From the NCBI RefSeq assembly GCF_000425585.1, contig NZ_AUDS01000021.1, positions 62,001 to 126,000 on the forward strand: a stretch of DNA of 64,000 nucleotides, written 5' to 3'. Positions within the stretch are counted from its first letter, which is position 1; every line of letters begins with the position of its first letter. Shown one piece after another: positions 60,364-64,000 of the stretch. The stretch comes from Terrimonas ferruginea DSM 30193 (GTDB lineage Bacteria; Bacteroidota; Bacteroidia; Chitinophagales; Chitinophagaceae). A program made the translations under genes and the position numbers. Below the pieces are notes generated by a model. That model saw nothing but the letters and a program-made list of their open reading frames with translations. It was not told where the DNA came from and searched no databases.

Positions 60364-61680
60364 ATGATGAAAAATATACTGTTGTTTGGCGCGGGCAAAT
60401 CCGCAACCGTTCTGATCGATTATTTACTCAACAATGCTGCCAAAGAGCAACGGCATTTGTACGTGGTTGACGCCAATTACGAACTGGCCGCTTCCAAGAT
60501 CGGCAACTCCCCACACGGTACACCGCTGTCATTTGACATAGCCGACGCGGATGCGAGAGCAGGTTATGTAGCCAAATCATCGCTCGTCATTTCCATGTTG
60601 CCTGCCGCGCTTCACAGCCTGGTGGCGACGGAATGCCTTGCGCAGGGTAAACATCTCCTCACCGCTTCCTATGTGGATCCCGGCATCCGGGCGCACGCAG
60701 AGGACATCGCCGCCAAAGACCTCATTTTCCTTTGCGAAATGGGACTGGACCCCGGTATCGACCACATGAGCGCCATGCAGCTCATTTCGGACATCCGCAA
60801 CCAGGGAGGTACCATCCATTCGTTCCTGTCACATTGCGGCGGCCTGGTGGCGCCCGAAAGCGACGACAATCCCTGGCATTATAAGATCAGCTGGAACCCG
60901 CGCAACATCGTACTCGCGGGCAAAGCAGGCGCCGTATACCGCGAAAACGGCCAGGAAGCGCATACGGGCTACCACGATCTTTTTGCCAACCGCAGGCAAG
61001 TGCCCGTTGCCGGCCAGGGCAATTGGGGCTGGTACGCCAACCGCGATTCACTCAGCTATGCGCCGCTTTACGGCCTCGAAGACGCGTCCACTTTTATCCG
61101 CACCACTTTGCGCCATCCCGATTTCATGGAAGGCTGGGAGCAGATTATCGGGCTGGGCCTCACAGCCGAAACACCCGTTTATACCACCGATGGCCGTTCG
61201 TTGCAGGAGCTGTTTCAGCATCACCTGAACGAGCATGGACTGTCAGATACGTATCAACAACTGACAGCGGACGCGCAGTCCGTTGTGGCAAGGCAATTGG
61301 CTTTTTTGGCTTTCGATACGCCGTTGCCGCTTTCCCGTCCGCAATACAGCCCGGCAGATTTGCTGCAGGAAGTGCTGGAAACCAAACTCGCACTGCAACC
61401 GGCCGACAAAGACATGATCATCATGTTGCACGAAATCGGTTACGAACTGTCGGGTGAGAAAAAGGAAGTACGCAGTTGCCTCGTGGTAAAAGGTGAAGAT
61501 CATTTGCGGACTGCCATGGCCAAAACCGTTGGCCTGCCATTGGGCATCGCCGCCAAACTGATCCTTAACGGAACGCTGACTGTACGCGGGCTGCACATTC
61601 CGGTGATAAAAGAGATTTATGAACCCGTACTCAAAGAACTGGCCACACTCGGTGTGGCGTTTACGGAAGAGCACGTTTAA
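60364..61680 (+). CDS. Saccharopine dehydrogenase-like enzyme
   Basis: 438 residues from the ATG pair at 60364. ILLFGAGKSATVLIDYLL is the NAD(P)-binding motif; CEMGLDPGIDHMSAMQLI and CGGLVAPESDDNPWHYKISWNPRNIVLAGK are hallmarks of the saccharopine reductase-like (LYS9) family. It may act in lysine breakdown or in synthesis of a related amino acid. The stop codon overlaps the next, converging gene by four bases. Confidence 0.9.
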   Translation: MMKNILLFGAGKSATVLIDYLLNNAAKEQRHLYVVDANYELAASKIGNSPHGTPLSFDIADADARAGYVAKSSLVISMLPAALHSLVATECLAQGKHLLTASYVDPGIRAHAEDIAAKDLIFLCEMGLDPGIDHMSAMQLISDIRNQGGTIHSFLSHCGGLVAPESDDNPWHYKISWNPRNIVLAGKAGAVYRENGQEAHTGYHDLFANRRQVPVAGQGNWGWYANRDSLSYAPLYGLEDASTFIRTTLRHPDFMEGWEQIIGLGLTAETPVYTTDGRSLQELFQHHLNEHGLSDTYQQLTADAQSVVARQLAFLAFDTPLPLSRPQYSPADLLQEVLETKLALQPADKDMIIMLHEIGYELSGEKKEVRSCLVVKGEDHLRTAMAKTVGLPLGIAAKLILNGTLTVRGLHIPVIKEIYEPVLKELATLGVAFTEEHV

Positions 61681-62999
61681 GGTTTCACTTCAATTATTTT
61701 CTCCGCTAATTTTTTGTACGCGATATCGCGGTACACGATTGTGTATTTACCCGGACGTAAATACAAAGCATAATAGCCGTTGTCGGCTGCTGCAAATGTC
61801 TGATCCGCGGGCACCAACTGATCGACAATAGCTGGTTGATATTCGTCTTCATAGTAGGCCTGCACCATAAACATGTAGCGTTCGCCCGGTGCGATGAGCG
61901 TTTTTTTGCGAACATCGCCCATCTTCAGCCAGGTTGGTCTTCCGTCTTCGTAAACACTTGCCGGATGTACAACCTGTATATCGTAGCCGGTTTCATCCAT
62001 CAGTTTAAAGGGTTGCTGTTTCTGCAACAGCAGCACCGGCTCCTGTATGGCTAATCGTTTGGTTAATTGCGCATGAAAATAGGCACCTTCGGCAAATGTG
62101 CTGCCCTCTGTCATGAGCGTCTGATCGATGGTCAGTGGATCGATATTGCTCAGTTTTTTAAAAGCCAGAGCCATTGGCACATAATCTTCACCCACTGGAT
62201 CTTCAGCTATATGACCATATCCTGCCAGCACGATCATGCGGGCACTGCTGTCTTTTTTGATGACCTGGTATAAATGCGATGCCTGTGCCGAATCTCTTTG
62301 TGAGGGAGTATGACCGGCAGCAGTAGTATCCTCATAGGGCACGAGCGTGTATCCTTTCTCCAATGCATGACGCACGAGTTCTCCGCCTATCGGTTCGTTG
62401 GTATAGTGACCTGTAAAAACATTCAATTCCGTTGGTTGGAAACCCGCCGCATGACGCAATGTTTCCATGGCGAGGTAGCGATAGCCTTCCTCATATAATT
62501 TATCAAGCAATGAATAAACGAATGCGCGGTGTTGCGGTTTGTCAAATGCTTCGTTGATCATCAGCACGCGCTCCCGCATGGCCCGACCGGTAACATAGGC
62601 CGTTGCCTCCATCGATTGCACCCGTTTGAGCTGATCGATGTAACGATCGATCTGTCTCTTCTTTGCTTCACTTACGGGACGATAGGATTTTTGTCCATAG
62701 CTGAGTGCAGCGCTGTAATCACCTGCCATGGAAAGAAACTGGGCAAGGAATTGTTCGAAGTTGCGGTCGCCCATTTGTGTACGCCAGCGTTGTTCGAATG
62801 CAAAAGCCTGGTAAAGCGGATACAGGTAATGACTGGCCGAACCAAGCACCAGGGTGAGATGCCTGCGGGCCGAATCAGCCGCTACAGGTGGATAAGTACT
62901 TACATAACGCCGCAGGTTCTGCAAACGTGCCGGCTCCTGCGCAACCGCTTGCTGACAGGTGATCGTAACGATCAGTAAAACGCTGAATATTCGTTTCAT
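61677..62999 (-). CDS. Secreted TIKI/erythromycin-esterase-like protein
   Basis: 440 residues with signal peptide MKRIFSVLLIVTITCQQAVAQ. RVLMINEAFDKPQHRAFVYSLLDKLYEEGYRYLAMETLRHAAG and ARMIVLAGYGHIAEDP follow the E-x-H-like and G-x-G-H pattern of the EreA/ChaN/TIKI fold, but the first His position reads F (NEAFDKPQHR). The last 100 residues are a beta domain (YYALYLRPGKYTIVYRD). Function unknown. Confidence 0.65.
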   Translation of the reverse strand: MKRIFSVLLIVTITCQQAVAQEPARLQNLRRYVSTYPPVAADSARRHLTLVLGSASHYLYPLYQAFAFEQRWRTQMGDRNFEQFLAQFLSMAGDYSAALSYGQKSYRPVSEAKKRQIDRYIDQLKRVQSMEATAYVTGRAMRERVLMINEAFDKPQHRAFVYSLLDKLYEEGYRYLAMETLRHAAGFQPTELNVFTGHYTNEPIGGELVRHALEKGYTLVPYEDTTAAGHTPSQRDSAQASHLYQVIKKDSSARMIVLAGYGHIAEDPVGEDYVPMALAFKKLSNIDPLTIDQTLMTEGSTFAEGAYFHAQLTKRLAIQEPVLLLQKQQPFKLMDETGYDIQVVHPASVYEDGRPTWLKMGDVRKKTLIAPGERYMFMVQAYYEDEYQPAIVDQLVPADQTFAAADNGYYALYLRPGKYTIVYRDIAYKKLAEKIIEVKP

Positions 63000-63050
63000 C
63001 AGGTTGCAATGATACGGGGTCCGGTGTTACCAAAAGCCTAAAATTGCCTG

Positions 63051-64000
63051 TCAGACAATGTTCAGCGGCTGGAAGTCTTTATACAATACCAGCCGGGTTT
63101 CCGCCGGTTCTTTCTGGAACCAGTTTCGCAGAATGCCCGCATACAAAGCACGGAAGTCATGTTGCATGCCCACATTGTCTTTTACGTTGGCCTGCTCCGG
63201 TATATCGGGGCTGGTGCCCATCACGCCCGGTTTTACTTTGTTGCCAAACAGGATCACGGGTGCGCCGGCGCCATGGTCGGTACCGCCGCTGGCGTTGGAT
63301 TTAATCCTTCTTCCGAACTCAGAAAAGGTCATGCCCAGTACGCGATCGCCCACGCCGAGTCCGTTGATGTCTTCCATGAAAGCGCCGATTGCTTCGGACA
63401 GGCGGCCCAGCAAACGGGCATGATTACCGCTGGTGGTATCACCCTGTTCGGTTTGTCTTGAATGCGTATCGAAACCGCCCATGCTCACCATGTACACTTT
63501 TGTTTTCAATCCGCCTGCGATCAATCGTGCAACGATCTTCAACTGATCGGCCAATGGGTTTTTACCGGCGGCAGGATATTTATCGGATTGTTGTTTCACT
63601 TTCAATGCAGCCTGTTTGATCACGCCTGCATACTGATCCGTTTTCATAGACATCTGCCGGATATAAGCGAGCTGATCGCCTGCACGGGATGGTGACTGGG
63701 CAAAGGGCTCACTTTTTAGCAACGCATAAAAACTGGTAGGATTACTGATGGCCATGCCCATGGTAGTAAGCGGCCCCTGCAATGCGGGCGATACAATGCC
63801 GCCGATCTGAATCGCGAGCGGGTCGGTCATTTTGCTGCTGGGATAATCGGCCGGAAATCCCGGATAAGACTCGTCGAGATAGCGGCCGGCCCATCCACTT
63901 TCCAGTACCTGGTCGCTGTCGGCGCCGGTGAGCCAGATATCGGTGGCGCGGAAATGTGAGAAATTGGGTTTGGGATAACTCACCGCCTGCACGATAGAAA
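63051..64000 (-). CDS. DUF1501 family protein (3' part, gene runs off the window)
   Basis: The open frame continues past the right edge; the visible N-terminal side reads S-I-V-Q-A-V-S-Y-P-K-P-N-F-S-H-F-R-A-T-D-I-W, the middle of a DUF1501 protein. GGFDTHSRQTEQGDT, MTFSEFGRRIKSNASGGTDHGAGAPV and the C-terminal YAGILRNWF are the family marks. DUF1501 proteins resemble sulfatases/alkaline phosphatases and often pair with a DUF1800 gene, not seen here. No start codon is in the window. Confidence 0.92.
   Translation of the reverse strand, partial: SIVQAVSYPKPNFSHFRATDIWLTGADSDQVLESGWAGRYLDESYPGFPADYPSSKMTDPLAIQIGGIVSPALQGPLTTMGMAISNPTSFYALLKSEPFAQSPSRAGDQLAYIRQMSMKTDQYAGVIKQAALKVKQQSDKYPAAGKNPLADQLKIVARLIAGGLKTKVYMVSMGGFDTHSRQTEQGDTTSGNHARLLGRLSEAIGAFMEDINGLGVGDRVLGMTFSEFGRRIKSNASGGTDHGAGAPVILFGNKVKPGVMGTSPDIPEQANVKDNVGMQHDFRALYAGILRNWFQKEPAETRLVLYKDFQPLNIV

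Overview
The window reads as a chromosome segment of a Bacteroidota bacterium, most likely of the Chitinophagaceae type. The signs are -7 promoter boxes of the form TAnnTTTG, a giant secreted protein with a type IX secretion (T9SS) sorting tail, LytS/LytT-type two-component genes, many small outer-membrane barrel proteins and SPII lipoproteins, a DUF3570/DUF4266/ApbE cluster, and AT-rich simple repeats between genes. There are no rRNA genes, no CRISPR array, no intact insertion sequence and no phage genes. Family names come from recognising motifs by eye; no database search was run.

Layout. 0-1.2 kb: 5' end of accA, a tRNA-Asp gene, a GIY-YIG nuclease ORF that runs into a partial copy of a tRNA-Asp 3' half, then copy 1 of a non-coding palindromic repeat. 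1.2-7.5 kb: single genes (secreted protein, outer-membrane protein, orphan HsdR-N nuclease, small monooxygenase-like protein, PhyH dioxygenase, SUKH protein, glycolipid-binding-like protein, DUF5694 protein). 7.5-7.8 kb: copy 2 of the repeat, inverted. 7.8-10.6 kb: a tight four-gene operon with an SPFH/YdjI-like protein and two zinc-ribbon proteins. 10.8-12.8 kb: zeta-like toxin with a small putative antitoxin, and a bestrophin. 14.5-17.2 kb: sulfur cassette 1 (MBL-rhodanese, TauE/SafE, thioredoxin). 17.4-20.5 kb: sialate O-acetylesterase, gluQ, and a second tRNA-Asp divergent from gluQ.

20.8-28.3 kb: LytTR regulator and sensor kinase, a hydrolase, membrane proteins, and a MacB-like ABC exporter operon. 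28.5-33.6 kb: sulfur cassette 2, headed by a Crp/Fnr regulator: TauE/SafE, MBL-rhodanese, single rhodanese, DUF2892, a small CC-motif membrane protein and a split YeeE/YedE pair. This set fits uptake and oxidation of thiosulfate, sulfide or persulfide. 34-39 kb: CDP-alcohol phosphatidyltransferase, two AraC regulators around an NAD-dependent epimerase, and a DUF6268-like outer-membrane protein. 39.3-44.6 kb: UvrD-like helicase with a DNA-binding tail, a K+ channel, a short-chain dehydrogenase, a PNPOx-like protein and a VOC protein. 44.6-56.1 kb: the 1291-residue T9SS cargo, a class C serine hydrolase, envelope stress-type small proteins and unknown secreted proteins.

56.3-59.7 kb: the most interesting cluster. 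It holds a His-rich exported protein, a periplasmic thioredoxin-like protein, an ApbE flavin transferase, a DUF4266 lipoprotein ending in GGGCGCN, and a DUF3570 outer-membrane barrel, all in one direction with overlapping genes and closed by a strong terminator. It looks like an exported redox or metal system built around a tiny Gly/Cys-tailed lipoprotein. 59.7-64 kb: outer-membrane barrel, saccharopine dehydrogenase-like enzyme, a TIKI/EreA-like secreted protein and the 3' part of a DUF1501 gene.
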